A stretch of 5,197 nt of DNA, from NCBI GenBank assembly GCA_031267345.1, contig JAIRZG010000150.1, positions 1-5,197 on the forward strand, read 5' to 3'. The notes beneath the pieces were generated by a model. That model saw only the letters and a program-made list of their open reading frames with translations, ran no database searches and was not told where the DNA came from. This document shows positions 5,157-5,197 of this stretch, in pieces (within the stretch, counting starts at the first letter, position 1; each line of letters begins with the position of its first letter). The translations under genes were made by a program, and so were the position numbers. This DNA comes from Zoogloeaceae bacterium (GTDB lineage: Bacteria; Pseudomonadota; Gammaproteobacteria; Burkholderiales; Rhodocyclaceae).

Positions 5157-5197
5157 ATGAAGCGCATGGCAAGCTGGGAGGTATCGGATGCTTTTTG
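5157..5197 (+). mobile_element. Start of an IS5-type transposase gene (cut by window edge)
   Basis: Thirteen complete codons are visible, reading MKRMASWEVSDAF, followed by TG, which would begin W. 'W-x-VSDAFW' is the usual opening of IS5-family (DUF4096-type N-terminal) transposases, which continue 'ERV.PLIP'. GAGG at 5144-5147 lies 9 bases before the ATG at 5157 and supports this start; a second in-frame ATG is at 5166. The IS left end should lie between the proA stop (5076) and here, but I cannot fix the terminal repeat. With only 13 residues the family call is tentative. Confidence 0.55.

Noticed and set aside
1..5197. CRISPR arrays, tRNA or rRNA genes, toxin-antitoxin or defence genes
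   Set aside because: No regularly spaced repeats, no tRNA cloverleaf signatures, no rRNA-like stretches and no defence-type protein motifs were seen on either strand.

Overview
The window looks like chromosomal DNA from a proteobacterium, most probably a betaproteobacterium. The evidence is the GC-rich sequence with many GCGC runs, and a minus-strand operon in the order rhodanese (yibN-like), grxC, secB, SH3-domain gene, gpsA. The yibN-grxC-secB-gpsA order is known from Enterobacteria and other proteobacteria. The style of SecB, GpsA and alanine racemase points to the beta class by recall, not by a search.

Layout. Positions 1-1883 (minus strand) hold the tightly packed operon, read right to left: a membrane-anchored rhodanese (GTG start), glutaredoxin 3, the SecB export chaperone, a small secreted protein with two SH3-like repeats, and the N-terminal 63 codons of glycerol-3-phosphate dehydrogenase, cut by the window edge. 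A perfect TATAAT about 70 bases upstream of the rhodanese start is the likely operon promoter. Positions about 1942-2176 (plus strand) hold a decayed 3' piece of an IS110/IS1111-family transposase. A short IS-like end and about 170 bases of non-coding DNA follow. A second perfect TATAAT then precedes a 69-residue secreted protein of unknown function (2388-2597). Alanine racemase (alr, 2605-3711, minus) converges with that gene and is divergent from proA (3817-5076, plus), with a 105-base shared promoter region. Directly after proA the sequence turns into what looks like the start of an IS5-type transposase (5157 onward), cut by the window edge.

How the genes fit together. The operon combines thiol/sulfur chemistry (rhodanese, glutaredoxin), protein export (SecB), an envelope protein, and phospholipid precursor synthesis (GpsA). 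Alr supplies D-alanine for peptidoglycan, and ProA carries out the second step of proline synthesis.

There is no clear novel defence or mobile system. The most interesting items are the IS110-family remnant with its non-coding flank, which could hold decayed bridge-RNA sequence, the operon promoter lying in or beside that remnant, an Ala replacing the first Gly of the GpsA nucleotide-binding fingerprint, and the small unassigned secreted protein.
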